This document shows, piece after piece, positions 8,666 through 18,046 of a stretch of 64,000 nucleotides of DNA. How positions within the stretch are numbered: position 1 is the first letter of the stretch; the number at the start of each line of letters is the position of its first letter. The position numbers and the translations under genes were made by a program. The stretch is from an uncultured Paludibaculum sp. (lineage in GTDB: Bacteria > Acidobacteriota > Terriglobia > Bryobacterales > Bryobacteraceae). The stretch lies in NCBI RefSeq assembly GCF_963665245.1, contig NZ_OY762267.1, positions 434,001-498,000 on the forward strand, written 5' to 3'. The notes beneath the pieces were generated by a model. It was not told the DNA's origin, made no database searches, and saw only the letters and a list, made by a program, of their open reading frames with translations.

Positions 8666-9501
8666 GCCAGGGTTAACCGGAAATTGATATCCATTGCCCG
8701 CGCCGAATGCGTGATCGAGCCGCTGGAAACGTAATCCGCACCCGCCTCGGCGTACGCTCGCACGGTCTCCAGCGTGATGCCGCCGGAGAGCTCCACCGTC
8801 GCTCGTCCGTTGATATGGGCGATCCACTGGCGCGCCTCGTCGGGCGTCAGGTTGTCGAGCAGCAGACGCGTTGCGCCGCAGGCCAGCGCCTCGTCGAGCT
8901 CTTCCATCGTCCGCACTTCGATCTCGACCGGAACCGGCTGTCCCTTCACGGCCTCAAGAGCCGCGCGTACCCCGCCGGCCGCCGTGATGTGGTTGTTCTT
9001 GATGAGAATCGCGTCGAACAAACCCATGCGATGGTTCGTCACACCGCCGGCCGCGGCCGCCATTTTCTCCAGAATGCGCAAGCCCGGCGTGGTCTTGCGT
9101 GTGTCCAGCACTTTGCACTTGGTGCCGGCCACCGCCTGGCTGAACTGCGACGCCAGCGTGGCGACGCCGCTCAGCCTTTGCACAAAGTTCAAGGCCGTCC
9201 GCTCACAGCGCAACAGCGTGCGGGCATGGCCGTGGACGCGCGCCAGGCAGTCACCCGGCTCCACTCTGGATCCGCTGGCCTTCAGAATCTCCAGCTTGAC
9301 GCCGTCGCCACCCAGACCGTAAACCACTTCGAGAAGCTCGATGCCCGCCACCACCATCGGCTCGCGGGCAAAGAACGCACCCGACGCCTGTTGCGCGCCG
9401 GGCACTGTGAGTTCACTGGTAATGTCACCGAGGCCGATGTCTTCCTCCATCGCCCGCGCCACGGCGTTCATCACCTGTGAATGCGTAATGTCGAAGTCCA
9501 T
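8662..9501 (-). CDS. nadC: Nicotinate-nucleotide pyrophosphorylase (quinolinate phosphoribosyltransferase)
   Basis: This 279-residue enzyme converts quinolinate and PRPP to nicotinate mononucleotide in de novo NAD synthesis. Family landmarks are EEDIGLGDITSE at the N-terminus, CERTALNFVQRLSGVAT, the substrate-binding DTRKTTPGLRILEKMA, IKNNHI, and the C-terminal VELSGGITLETVR. Its ATG overlaps the valS stop by one base (TGATG), so it is translationally coupled to the gene before it. The length is normal for the family. Confidence 0.95.
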   Translation of the reverse strand: MDFDITHSQVMNAVARAMEEDIGLGDITSELTVPGAQQASGAFFAREPMVVAGIELLEVVYGLGGDGVKLEILKASGSRVEPGDCLARVHGHARTLLRCERTALNFVQRLSGVATLASQFSQAVAGTKCKVLDTRKTTPGLRILEKMAAAAGGVTNHRMGLFDAILIKNNHITAAGGVRAALEAVKGQPVPVEIEVRTMEELDEALACGATRLLLDNLTPDEARQWIAHINGRATVELSGGITLETVRAYAEAGADYVSSGSITHSARAMDINFRLTLA

Positions 9502-12188
9502 CAGGCCCCCAGGTCCGCCAGAGCTGCCTGGCTTTTCACGAGCTGCGCCTCATAGTCGGCCATCTTTGACCGGATGCCGTCGATGACATGCGCCGGAGCC
9601 TTGGCCACGAACGCCTCGGAGCCCAGTTGCTTCTGGCTGTTCTGAATCACCTTCTGCAGTTGCTCGATCTCCTTCACCAGGCGTCCGCGCACGGCGTCGA
9701 CCTGAGCGCCGCTCAGCTTCAACACCATTTCGAAGTCGTTGGTGGCGCGCGAAGCGCCGGCCGCGCGCTCCGTCCCGGCCGCACCCACTTCGAACTTCGT
9801 ATTCGTCAGGGCCTGCAACAGCGGAAGCTCGGTCGCGCCCAGCATCGCAGCCGTCTCGTTGGCCGGATACAGGAACCCGTCCTGCGTGGCCTTCGGATCC
9901 AGCTTCTGGTCGGCCCGCAGGCCTCGCGCCGCCACCGTCATCTCCTGCAGCAGGGCAAACGCCGCCGCGCCCTGCGCATCCGCCGTCGATTCCAGCGCCT
10001 GCGGGAACGCCGCCAGGCAAATGGACTCCGGCAGGCTGTCGCACTTCTTCAGCAGCCGCTGCCACAACTCCTCGGTCAGGAACGGCATCACCGGATGCAG
10101 CAGCCGCAGCGCGAATTCAAACACCGTGAGCAGGTTCCTCAGGTGCGCATTCGTATGCTCGCCCTGCTGGATGCGGAACTTCTTCACTTCCAGATACCAG
10201 TCGCAGAACTCATCCCAGAGGAAGCCCCAGATGAGGTCGGCCACTTCGTGATAACGGAAGTTCTCTTGCGCCGCGTGAATCTTCGCCGCCGTCTCGTTCA
10301 GGCGGTGGAAGATCCAGCGATCCTCCAGCGGCAGCACGCCCTCAATCCGTTCCGCCGGAGCCACGTGCGTCGCCAAACTCTTCAGTTCCAGCCCGTCGAC
10401 GCCCACCTTCTCCATCTGCAGGAAGATGAAGCGCGCCGCGTTCCAGATCTTGTTGCAGAACGCGCGCGAGCTCACCATGCGTTCTTCACTCAACACGATG
10501 TCAGTGCCCGGAGCCGCCCCACGCAGCAGCGCGAAGCGCACCGCGTCGGTGCCGTACTGCTCCGTCACGATGAGCGGATCCACCGTGTTGCCCTTCGTCT
10601 TCGACATCTTCTGCCGCTCGGCGTCGCGCACCAGGCCGTGGATGTACACAGTCCGGAACGGCACGTCGCCCATGCACTCGATGCCGAGCATGATCATGCG
10701 CGCCACCCAGAAGAACAGGATGTCGAAGCCGGTGATCAGCAGGGTCGTCGGGTAATACGCAGCCAGTTCCGGAGTCTTGTCCGGCCAGCCGAGCGTCGAG
10801 AACGGCCACAGCCCGCTGGAGAACCACGTATCCAGCACATCGGGATCCTGGGTGATGTTCTTGGACGCGCACTTCGGACACGCCGTCAGGTCTTCCCGCG
10901 ACACCGAAACTTCGCCGCACTCGCCGCAATGCCAGGCCGGAATGCGGTGACCCCACCACAACTGCCGCGACACGCACCAGTCGCGGATGTTGTACATCCA
11001 CTCGTAGTAGGTCTTCGACCAGTTCTCCGGCACAAAGACGATGCGGCCCTCTTCCACAGCCTTGATGGCCGGTTCGGCCAGGGGCTTCATCCTGCAGAAC
11101 CACTGCTTCGACACCAGTGGCTCCACGATGGTCTTGCAGCGCTGGCAGCGGCCAATGCTCAACTGATGCGCGGCGGTCTGCACCAGCAGGCCCTGTGCAT
11201 CAAGATCGGCCAGCACGCGCTTGCGCGCCTCAAAGCGGTCGAGCCCCGCATAGGCTCCGGCCTCCGCGGTCATCTCGCCATTGAGCCCGATCACCTTCAC
11301 GTGCGGCAGGTTGTGGCGCTTCCCGGCTTCGAAATCGTTCGGATCGTGCGCCGGCGTGACCTTCACCACACCCGTGCCGAACTTCGGATCGGCCAGTTCG
11401 TCGCAGATCACGGGGATCTCGCGGCCGGTCAGCGGCAGGATCACGCTCTTGCCGTGCAGGTCGAAGTAGCGGTCGTCTTCCGGATTCACGCACACCGCGG
11501 TATCGCCCAGCATCGTCTCGGGACGCGTGGTCGCCACGGTCACGAAGCGGCCGGGCATGTCCTTCACCGGATACTGGATGTGCCACAGGTTGCCCTGCGT
11601 CTCTTCGTGCACCACTTCCAGGTCCGACAGCGCTGTGTGGCACTGCGGGCACCAGTTCACCATGTACTCGCCGCGATAGATCAGGCCCTTTTCATACAGC
11701 CGCACGAACGTCTCGCGCACGGCACGCGACAGACCCTCGTCCAACGTGAAGCGGTTGCGCGACCAGTCGCACGAGTCGCCCATGCGTTTCATCTGGTTGA
11801 TGATGGTGCCGCCGTACTGCTCTTTCCACTGCCACACCCGCTTGACGAACTCTTCCCGGCCCAAGTCGTGGCGGGTGATGTTCTCCGACGCCTTCAGGGC
11901 GCGCTCCACCACCATCTGTGTCGCGATGCCGGCGTGGTCCTGACCAGGCAGCCACAGCGTCTGGTCGCCCTTCATGCGGTGCCAGCGCGTGGTGACATCG
12001 ATCTCGGTGTGCTCCAGCATGTGACCGATGTGGAGGTTGCCGGTCACGTTCGGCGGCGGGATCACGAGGGAGAACATATCGCGGCCCTCGTGTTTGGACG
12101 AGGGCGCATGGAAGAATCCACGGTCAATCCACCACTGGGCCCAGTGCGGTTCAAACCGCTGAGGCTCATAGACTTTATCAAGCTGCAT
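9501..12188 (-). CDS. valS: Valyl-tRNA synthetase
   Basis: This 895-residue class I aminoacyl-tRNA synthetase charges tRNA-Val. The HIGH motif appears as PNVTGNLHIGHML and the KMSKS motif as KMSKTKGNTVDPL. An editing domain lies between them, with zinc-knuckle-like CPQCHTALS and CGECG/CPKC pairs. A C-terminal anticodon domain and a coiled-coil tail (IEQLQKVIQNSQKQLG) follow. I chose the ATG at 12188 rather than the in-frame ATG at 12200 because GAGG sits 6 bases upstream of 12188, inside the longer version. The gene leads the valS-nadC-birA operon. Confidence 0.96.
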   Translation of the reverse strand: MQLDKVYEPQRFEPHWAQWWIDRGFFHAPSSKHEGRDMFSLVIPPPNVTGNLHIGHMLEHTEIDVTTRWHRMKGDQTLWLPGQDHAGIATQMVVERALKASENITRHDLGREEFVKRVWQWKEQYGGTIINQMKRMGDSCDWSRNRFTLDEGLSRAVRETFVRLYEKGLIYRGEYMVNWCPQCHTALSDLEVVHEETQGNLWHIQYPVKDMPGRFVTVATTRPETMLGDTAVCVNPEDDRYFDLHGKSVILPLTGREIPVICDELADPKFGTGVVKVTPAHDPNDFEAGKRHNLPHVKVIGLNGEMTAEAGAYAGLDRFEARKRVLADLDAQGLLVQTAAHQLSIGRCQRCKTIVEPLVSKQWFCRMKPLAEPAIKAVEEGRIVFVPENWSKTYYEWMYNIRDWCVSRQLWWGHRIPAWHCGECGEVSVSREDLTACPKCASKNITQDPDVLDTWFSSGLWPFSTLGWPDKTPELAAYYPTTLLITGFDILFFWVARMIMLGIECMGDVPFRTVYIHGLVRDAERQKMSKTKGNTVDPLIVTEQYGTDAVRFALLRGAAPGTDIVLSEERMVSSRAFCNKIWNAARFIFLQMEKVGVDGLELKSLATHVAPAERIEGVLPLEDRWIFHRLNETAAKIHAAQENFRYHEVADLIWGFLWDEFCDWYLEVKKFRIQQGEHTNAHLRNLLTVFEFALRLLHPVMPFLTEELWQRLLKKCDSLPESICLAAFPQALESTADAQGAAAFALLQEMTVAARGLRADQKLDPKATQDGFLYPANETAAMLGATELPLLQALTNTKFEVGAAGTERAAGASRATNDFEMVLKLSGAQVDAVRGRLVKEIEQLQKVIQNSQKQLGSEAFVAKAPAHVIDGIRSKMADYEAQLVKSQAALADLGA

Positions 12189-12554
12189 GGGAAACCTCAT
12201 ATTTTATCACGCGACGTGTTTTCGACCCGTTACCGGAGTCGATGGAAGACACGAGCGGCCTGGGGGCGTTCGATATGGGGCGGAAGACCCGCGTGCGGAA
12301 GCAGGCGGCTAGGCGAGAGGGACGCCAGCCGCCACGGGTACAAGGACTCCGGGGCGCACAGGCGGGTTGTTCGAAACCAGCAGCATAAGCATCTCGAATG
12401 AAACTATAAGGCAATTGTAGTCCAGATTACTCGAAAGGGCTACGACCGGGGTCTGATCCGAGGCAAAGATACTATGCGGACGGGATGGAGGAGAGATGTG
12501 GCCCAGCGCATACTGAAGGCGTTCCATTGATGGAACGGCAGTCAGTCAGAGGGG
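12189..12554. other. Intergenic region upstream of valS, with a hairpin
   Basis: No gene is seen in these 366 bases between divergent valS and a small membrane-protein gene. They must hold promoters for both, but I could not assign -35/-10 boxes with confidence. One strong hairpin lies at 12304-12333 and is listed separately. Confidence 0.55.
12304..12333. other. Stable hairpin in the valS leader region
   Basis: GGCGGCT and GGCG (12304-12315, with one bulged A at 12311) pair with CGCC and AGCCGCC (12323-12333), giving an 11-bp stem and a 7-base loop. It lies about 115 bases upstream of the valS start codon. Whether it is transcribed is unknown. Confidence 0.45.
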
Positions 12555-12560
12555 ATGGCG

Positions 12561-12875
12561 ATGCGCAACCTGGTGATCAAGCGAGTCGTGTTCGTGTTCC
12601 TGTTGGTTGTTGGCGTGCTCGCAGGCATTGAAGCCTGGCACGTGATGAGGCACCCCAGTACAAGCCTGTTTCTGTTCTCCGGTCTGTTCGTCGCGGGGCC
12701 GGTGTACTGGGCCCTATTTGTCTGGTTGTGGCTGAAGTACGATCTCACTGGCCCGGTCCTCGACCAGACCGCAGCCCCTGACGCCAGCCCACTCGAGGAG
12801 TCCGAGGATTGGCGCAGATCCTCGGAACTGGCGATCCGCCACAGCGCGATCCGCGGACGGAAGCTGGTCGGATAA
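12561..12875 (+). CDS. Small two-helix membrane protein, unknown function
   Basis: This 104-residue protein has two membrane segments (about residues 8-23, VVFVFLLVVGVLAGI, and about 37-60, SLFLFSGLFVAGPVYWALFV) and a hydrophilic acidic/basic tail. I chose the ATG at 12561 because AGAGGGG lies 7 bases upstream; the in-frame ATG at 12555 is too close to that site. I do not recognise the family. It precedes another membrane protein on the same strand, which may be co-transcribed. Confidence 0.6.
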   Translation: MRNLVIKRVVFVFLLVVGVLAGIEAWHVMRHPSTSLFLFSGLFVAGPVYWALFVWLWLKYDLTGPVLDQTAAPDASPLEESEDWRRSSELAIRHSAIRGRKLVG

Positions 12876-12983
12876 CCATGGCGGGTTTGTTTGGGTTCCC
12901 GCCCTTCCCGGCGTGCTACATTCGTTATCCGTAGCGTGTTCCACCCACTCCAACTTGTGCCCCGTGGTATCCGGCCGAGATTG

Positions 12984-13589
12984 ATGTGGCCAACTGCCCT
13001 GATCGCTTGCGGCTTGGGGGCCGTGCTCTTCTGGCAGGGACTCGAGTTGAAGTCCAAATCGGCTCCGCAGGGTATTGTCAGCCTGGAACTTGCGGCATCC
13101 GCCAAAGCCGCCGAGGCCATCATCGACGGGTGGAGGGCCGACCATCCCGGCATCTCGCTGGAGAACAAGCCCGAAACGATGGTCCAACAGGTCCCCAAGG
13201 GGAAGGACAGCCTGGCGCTAAACCTGACCATGTTCGACTTCCTGTTCCTGCTGGCCTACCCCGCCGCCTTGAGCATGTCGTGCGTCTGGTTGGCCCGAAA
13301 GACACCTTGGCCGGACGTGGGATTGCTGCTGGGTTGGGTGGTCTGGCTGGCGGCCTTGCTGGACGCCGTGGAAAACACGCTCCTGATCCGGCTGTTCAAC
13401 GCGAACTTCGAAGACTCCGCGGTACTGACCACCCGCCTCTGCGCACTGGGCAAGTTCCTGATCTTCCTGGCGGCCCTGGGCTTCACCTGCCATGGACTCT
13501 GGCGAGCCGGCCGCAAGATCCTCAGCGGGTTCCTGGGCCTGGTGTGGGCCGGTACCCTCTATAGCGTGGCTGCCGCTCTGGTAATGTAG
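12984..13589 (+). CDS. Predicted integral membrane protein, unknown function
   Basis: This protein of about 201 residues has an N-terminal hydrophobic segment ([12 protein letters not shown]), a soluble loop of about 80 residues, and then four hydrophobic segments ([59 protein letters not shown]). The start is uncertain: the frame is open further upstream with TTG/GTG options, but the ATG at 12984 puts a membrane segment right at the N-terminus. No family is recognised. It ends 23 bases before hemB. Confidence 0.55.
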   Translation: MWPTALIACGLGAVLFWQGLELKSKSAPQGIVSLELAASAKAAEAIIDGWRADHPGISLENKPETMVQQVPKGKDSLALNLTMFDFLFLLAYPAALSMSCVWLARKTPWPDVGLLLGWVVWLAALLDAVENTLLIRLFNANFEDSAVLTTRLCALGKFLIFLAALGFTCHGLWRAGRKILSGFLGLVWAGTLYSVAAALVM

Positions 13590-13612
13590 CGGCCGGCGGT
13601 GTCTGGGCTAAG

Positions 13613-14599
13613 ATGGCAATTGAGCCTATGCCCTTCCCGACGCAACGTCCCCGCCGCCTTCGTTCCAGCGAATCCATGCGCCGTCTGGTGCGCGAAACCA
13701 GCTTGGAACCGTCAGATTTCATCCTGCCTCTGTTCGCGGTGGAAGGTGAGGGTATCCGGAAAGAGATCACCTCCATGCCGGGGAACTACCAGTTGTCCAT
13801 CGAGGAGATCGTGAAGGAGTGCGAGGAGTGCGCCGCGTTGGGCATCGGCGGCGTGATTCTATTTGGCATTCCCGACCACAAGGATGAGGAAGCCTCCGGG
13901 GCGTACGCCGAAGACGGGATCGTGCAGCGGACGGTGCGGGCCATCAAACAATCCGTGTCCGGATTGCTAGTGGTCACCGACGTCTGCAATTGTGAATACA
14001 CCAGCCACGGCCACTGCGGAAAGATTGTGGACGGAGACGTTGACAATGACATTTCGCTGGGATGGCTCGCACGATCAGCGGTCTCGCATGCCCGCGCCGG
14101 AGCCGATATTGTGGCGCCTTCCGACATGATGGACGGGCGTGTGGCCGCCATTCGGGCCGCATTGGATATGTCCGGCTTCCCCAAGACGCCGATTCTGAGC
14201 TACGCCGCCAAGTATGCCAGCGTCTTCTATGGTCCGTTCCGGGAAGCGGCCGAATCTGCTCCCCAGTTCGGGGACCGCCGCAGCTATCAGATGGATCCTC
14301 CGAATGCGATGGAGGCGATGCGCGAGATCGCCCTCGACCTGGATGAGGGCGCGGACATGATCATGGTGAAGCCGGCGATGCCGTACCTCGACATTATCCG
14401 GATGGCCAAGGACAGATTCGATGCGCCACTGGCGGCGTACCAGGTCTCGGGCGAGTTCAGCATGATCATGGCGGCTGCGCGCAACGGCTGGATTGACGAA
14501 CAAAGAGCGATGATGGAGTCGCTGGTCGGGATCCGGCGGGCCGGAGCCGACTTCATCCTTACCTACTTCGCCAAGCCCGCCGCGCGGCTCCTGGGGTGA
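13613..14599 (+). CDS. hemB: Porphobilinogen synthase (delta-aminolevulinic acid dehydratase)
   Basis: This 328-residue cytosolic enzyme condenses two 5-aminolevulinate molecules to porphobilinogen in heme synthesis. The metal-binding block [14 protein letters not shown] carries the Cys triad of zinc-dependent enzymes. The two active-site lysines are visible in [13 protein letters not shown] and [12 protein letters not shown]. The late block [11 protein letters not shown] is also typical. The length matches the family. No strong Shine-Dalgarno sequence precedes the ATG at 13613; an in-frame ATG at 13628 is an alternative. Confidence 0.95.
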   Translation: MAIEPMPFPTQRPRRLRSSESMRRLVRETSLEPSDFILPLFAVEGEGIRKEITSMPGNYQLSIEEIVKECEECAALGIGGVILFGIPDHKDEEASGAYAEDGIVQRTVRAIKQSVSGLLVVTDVCNCEYTSHGHCGKIVDGDVDNDISLGWLARSAVSHARAGADIVAPSDMMDGRVAAIRAALDMSGFPKTPILSYAAKYASVFYGPFREAAESAPQFGDRRSYQMDPPNAMEAMREIALDLDEGADMIMVKPAMPYLDIIRMAKDRFDAPLAAYQVSGEFSMIMAAARNGWIDEQRAMMESLVGIRRAGADFILTYFAKPAARLLG

Positions 14600-15365
14600 G
14601 GTCGGGGTCACTGGAACCGAACGGAACAACCTAGGATCAACAACCAGCGAATTCGCGGGAATTCCGGCCTGCCCGCCGGTGAATTGATGTCCTTGCGGGT
14701 CGAATACCCCGACTGGTGGTGTCAGGCGTTTGTCATGCTGCCTCGGATTCGTTGGACAAAGTCATACCAAAGCCCCTATTCTGCTCGCCCGCATTCGACG
14801 ACAGACACTCGGCAATCGCCTGTGCCCGCAACCAATTTTATCCGGGCGAATTCTGAATAAATACGCCTCGCGTGAGGGTGAGAATCCGGAGATATCACCG
14901 CCTATTCGCCTCGGCGACGAGGCGCGTCTGTCGTGTTTCCCTGTCTGGATGCATGCCCGCCCGCAGCCGGATTTGAAGCAATTATTCCAGACGGTTGATC
15001 GGCTGGGCGTGTGAGACGACAGGGCGATGAATCGGAGAAGATGGCCAATCGGACGATCCCATCAGTGCGATCAGGAGAGCCTGTCAGGACGGCGAACAAA
15101 CGGCGTCCGCCAAGTCTTTCTGACACCATCCCAGAAGTACTATACGGCCTATTATTCGCCCCCTCACTGGTAGGGAGAAAGTCCTATCTGTTAACGCAGA
15201 TTTAACTTGACGCAAGTGATTGCTGAGCAGTTGCTTCCGCCTGTATCGTCCACATATGCGGATGGCGAAGCACCATCAAAAGATAGCTCTCTGGTATACC
15301 CCATGGCGTAGTATCCTCGCAGAGAAAGTCTCTAGGGCTTTTTCGAGTCTTGAGGAGGAGAAAGC
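14600..15365. other. Long intergenic region upstream of the PEP-CTERM gene
   Basis: These 766 bases hold no convincing gene on either strand; the short open frames lack start signals and resemble no family. One 7-bp hairpin capped by a GNRA-type loop lies at 14907-14924. The last 160 bases are AT-richer and presumably carry the promoter of the PEP-CTERM gene. Confidence 0.5.
14907..14924. other. GCGA-capped 7-bp hairpin
   Basis: CGCCTCG at 14907-14913 pairs perfectly with CGAGGCG at 14918-14924 around a GCGA loop, a GNRA-type tetraloop typical of structured RNA. No surrounding RNA family was recognised. Confidence 0.35.
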
Positions 15366-16082
15366 ATGAAGTTGTTTTTTGGTCCGCTGATAGCGAGCGT
15401 TGCGCTAAGCGCGGTGTCCTTCGCGGCCCCGCTTGTGTTCAACGAAACCTTCAGCACCAGCAGCACAGCAATCGCCAGCACCAGTACCAACGGCGTCTAC
15501 GTGGCGGCTCCGGCCCAAACCACCCCGACAAGTGCCTACACGCGAACGGTCTTCGCGAAGAAAACGGGAAACGCCGGCCTTGGCTTGATGCAAGCGTACG
15601 TGGACACGGGCGAGTTCACCATCTCTGCCGGCAGCAGTGTGTTCGGAATTGCCGGCGCCGTGTATGACCTCGGCACCGCAGCCGACCTTACCGGTTCACC
15701 CGCTGGCTTCAGCATCGACTGGGTGTTCTCGGACAATCCCGGCGGCACGCTAACCTTTTTCATCACCAGCAACGCAACTCCGACGGATCTCACTGGGATC
15801 GCGAACATCGTCAACGGAGCCTCCGGTGTCGCATGGAAATCGTTTACTACCCTGACGAGCGCGCCGCAGAGTTTTTCGACCACCATCTCCGCCATTCTGG
15901 CCGCCAACAATAACGGCGTGGACATCGCCAACATCACGGGATTCGGCTTCTTCTGGGATACTCCGATGGCCCAGGATTCCACGTTTGACAACTTCGCAGT
16001 CACCGGCGTTCCCGAGCCCGGCACCTACGCCCTGATGGGCGCCGGTCTCGCCGCTCTGGCCCTCCTCCGCCGCCGGAAGTAG
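15366..16082 (+). CDS. PEP-CTERM sorting domain-containing exported protein
   Basis: This 238-residue protein begins with a signal peptide (MKLFFGPLIASVALSAVSFA) and ends with a textbook PEP-CTERM signal: VPEPGTYALMGAGLAALALL followed by RRRK. Such proteins are exported, then recognised and cut by exosortase; many become part of the extracellular matrix. The middle is Thr/Ser/Ala-rich and beta-like, with no enzyme motif. The start is fixed by a very strong GAGGAGGAG ribosome site. No exosortase gene lies in this window. A strong terminator follows at 16103-16131, so the gene is monocistronic. Confidence 0.92.
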   Translation: MKLFFGPLIASVALSAVSFAAPLVFNETFSTSSTAIASTSTNGVYVAAPAQTTPTSAYTRTVFAKKTGNAGLGLMQAYVDTGEFTISAGSSVFGIAGAVYDLGTAADLTGSPAGFSIDWVFSDNPGGTLTFFITSNATPTDLTGIANIVNGASGVAWKSFTTLTSAPQSFSTTISAILAANNNGVDIANITGFGFFWDTPMAQDSTFDNFAVTGVPEPGTYALMGAGLAALALLRRRK

Positions 16083-16102
16083 TTCAAGACTTTGATTCGA
16101 TG

Positions 16103-16131
16103 AGCCCGGGACCGAGGTCCCGGGCTTTTTT
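16103..16131 (+). terminator. Rho-independent terminator after the PEP-CTERM gene
   Basis: AGCCCGGGACC (16103-16113) pairs with GGTCCCGGGCT (16116-16126) and is followed by six T residues, 20 bases after the stop codon. Confidence 0.93.
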
Positions 16132-16187
16132 ATTGCCCGTGGCATCAGTCTCTGTCGCTGCGGCCTATGATAGAGTGGATTTTTCCT

Positions 16188-17009
16188 ATGCAGCGCACGC
16201 AGAACCCCTCTGAGCTATCCTCCATAGCGCGCCAGGTCAGGCGCCATATCCTAACAATGGTCACAGCCGCCAAATCGGGCCACCCTGGTGGTTCTCTGTC
16301 GGCGACGGAAATCCTGGTCACCTTGTACTGGGACGTGCTTCGCCACGATCCAGCCAATCCCAAGTGGCCCGAACGGGATCGGTTCATCCTCTCCAAGGGG
16401 CACGCGGCCCCCGTTTTGTACTCCGTGATGGCCGAGTGCGGCTATACCCCGGTGGAGACGCTGAACACGCTGAGGAAGCTCGGCTCCATCTATCAGGGGC
16501 ATCCGGATGTCCGGTTCATTCCCGCGCTGGAGGCCTCGACAGGATCTCTGGGCGAGGGCTTGAGTGTGGCGTTGGGCATGGGGCTTGCGGCCAAGCTGGA
16601 CAACTCTCCGTCCCGTGCCTATGTGGTACTTGGCGACGGGGAAATCCAGGAGGGCCAGATCTGGGAAGCCGCCATGTTTGGATCGTTCCACAAGGTCGAC
16701 AACGTCTGCGCGATCGTCGACTACAACGGGATCCAATTGGATGGGTTCGTCAAAGACATCATGGACCTGTCGCCGCTGGCCGACAAATGGCGCGCCTTCG
16801 GTTGGCACACCCTGGAGATCGACGGCCACGACATTTCCGCGCTGCAGAAGGCGTTTGCGGAAGCCGCGGCTACCAAGGGCAAACCCACCTGCATCGTGGC
16901 GCACACCGTAAAGGGCAAGGGCGTCAGCTTCATGGAGAACAACCCGAAGTGGCACGGCGTCGCCCCCAAGCCGGAAGAACTGGAACTTGCACTGAAGGAG
17001 CTTGCGTAA
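16188..17009 (+). CDS. Transketolase, N-terminal subunit
   Basis: This 273-residue protein carries the thiamine-diphosphate pyrophosphate-binding half of a transketolase, which moves two-carbon units between sugar phosphates. Visible motifs are TAAKSGHPGGSLSATEIL, LSKGHAAPVLY, the TPP motif GDGEIQEGQIWEA followed by DYNGIQLDG, and TVKGKGVSFMENNPKWHG. In many bacteria this is one 650-residue chain; here it is the split form, with the partner directly downstream. I prefer the ATG at 16188; an ATG at 16167 in frame is possible. Confidence 0.92.
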   Translation: MQRTQNPSELSSIARQVRRHILTMVTAAKSGHPGGSLSATEILVTLYWDVLRHDPANPKWPERDRFILSKGHAAPVLYSVMAECGYTPVETLNTLRKLGSIYQGHPDVRFIPALEASTGSLGEGLSVALGMGLAAKLDNSPSRAYVVLGDGEIQEGQIWEAAMFGSFHKVDNVCAIVDYNGIQLDGFVKDIMDLSPLADKWRAFGWHTLEIDGHDISALQKAFAEAAATKGKPTCIVAHTVKGKGVSFMENNPKWHGVAPKPEELELALKELA

Positions 17010-17010
17010 C

Positions 17011-17973
17011 ATGCCGGCCAAAGTGAAATACGAACTCAAACTGGGTGCCGCCACGCGCGAAGCGTTCGGCAAGACGCTGGCCGCCCTGGGACATGAGAAT
17101 CCTAACGTCGTCGTGGGTGATGCGGACCTGACGAAGTCGACCATGACCACCTACTTCGCCAAGGAGTTCCCCGAACGCATGTTTGAGTGCGGCATCGCCG
17201 AAGCAAACATGGTGGCCATCGGAGCGGGCTTGGCCCTATCCGGCAAGATTCCGTTCGTTTCGAGCTTCTCCGCCTTTGTCATGACCAAGGGCTTCGAGCA
17301 GCTCCGCTGCCTGGTGGCCTATCCGAACGTCAATCTCAAAGTTGTGGGCACCCACAGCGGCATCTCGATTGGCGAGGACGGTCCGTCCCAGATGAGCATG
17401 GAGGATCTGGCGCTGGCCTGCGCGCTGCCGAACTTCACCGTGCTTAGTCCCGCCGACGAAGTCGCCACCGCCTGGGCGGTCCGGTGGGCAGCGGCCCATC
17501 AAGGTCCCGTATTTATCCGCACGGGCCGCGTCAAGGTGCCCATTGTCTATCCGGCCGACGCCACTTTCGAGATCGGCAAGGCCGTGGAACTGGTTGGCGG
17601 CAGCGACGTGACCCTCATCGCCACCGGACTGGTGGTGGCGGAGGCGATTCGCGCGTCGGAACAGCTGGAAGCAGAAGGAATCTCAGCCCGCGTGCTGGAT
17701 ATCCACACCGTCAAGCCTATCGACGAGGAGGCCATTGGCCGGGCCGCGGCGGAGACTGGCGCGTTAGTGGTAGCCGAAGAGCATCTGGTGGACAGCGGTC
17801 TGGGTGTGCGCGTGGCGCAGGCCGCGGCCAAGACCCATCCGGCGCCCATCGAGTTTGTCGGGCTGACCGATTTTGCGGAATCCGGCTCCCCCGATGAGTT
17901 ACTGGATAAGTACGGTATGCGCGCCGTCAATATCGCGGCCGCCGCCCGCCGCGTCCTGGCTCGCAAGAAATAG
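17011..17973 (+). CDS. Transketolase, C-terminal subunit
   Basis: This 320-residue subunit holds the pyrimidine-binding and C-terminal domains of the split transketolase. The TPP-activating Glu lies in MFECGIAEANMVAIGAGLA, and later blocks (HSGISIGEDGPSQMSMED, VSPADEV-like LSPADEVATA, VVAEEHLVDSGLG) fit the family. Its ATG at 17011 is one base after the stop of the N-terminal subunit, so the pair is surely co-translated. A hairpin at 18009-18034 closes the operon. Confidence 0.92.
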   Translation: MPAKVKYELKLGAATREAFGKTLAALGHENPNVVVGDADLTKSTMTTYFAKEFPERMFECGIAEANMVAIGAGLALSGKIPFVSSFSAFVMTKGFEQLRCLVAYPNVNLKVVGTHSGISIGEDGPSQMSMEDLALACALPNFTVLSPADEVATAWAVRWAAAHQGPVFIRTGRVKVPIVYPADATFEIGKAVELVGGSDVTLIATGLVVAEAIRASEQLEAEGISARVLDIHTVKPIDEEAIGRAAAETGALVVAEEHLVDSGLGVRVAQAAAKTHPAPIEFVGLTDFAESGSPDELLDKYGMRAVNIAAAARRVLARKK

Positions 17974-18008
17974 CCGCCGTTCCCAATCATTCCTCCGAAG
18001 ATTAATGT

Positions 18009-18034
18009 CGCCCGCCGATATCCACCGGCGGGCG
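18009..18034 (+). terminator. Hairpin terminator after the transketolase pair
   Basis: CGCCCGCCG (18009-18017) pairs with CGGCGGGCG (18026-18034) around an 8-base loop and is followed by ATTTCGTTT. It sits only 12 bases before the next gene, so it could also attenuate expression into it. Confidence 0.6.
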
Positions 18035-18046
18035 ATTTCGTTTATC

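Noticed and set aside
12188..12200. Longer valS start at 12200
   Set aside because: The ribosome site GAGG lies inside this extension, 6 bases before the ATG at 12188, so the shorter start is better supported.
9588..12401. A 937-codon open frame opposite valS
   Set aside because: It lies wholly antisense to a certain gene, is Arg/His/Leu-rich without domain features, and results from the high GC content and codon pattern of valS.
14730..15014. A 94-codon open frame in the gap before the PEP-CTERM gene
   Set aside because: It has no ribosome site, no recognisable protein features and a composition unlike the neighbouring genes.
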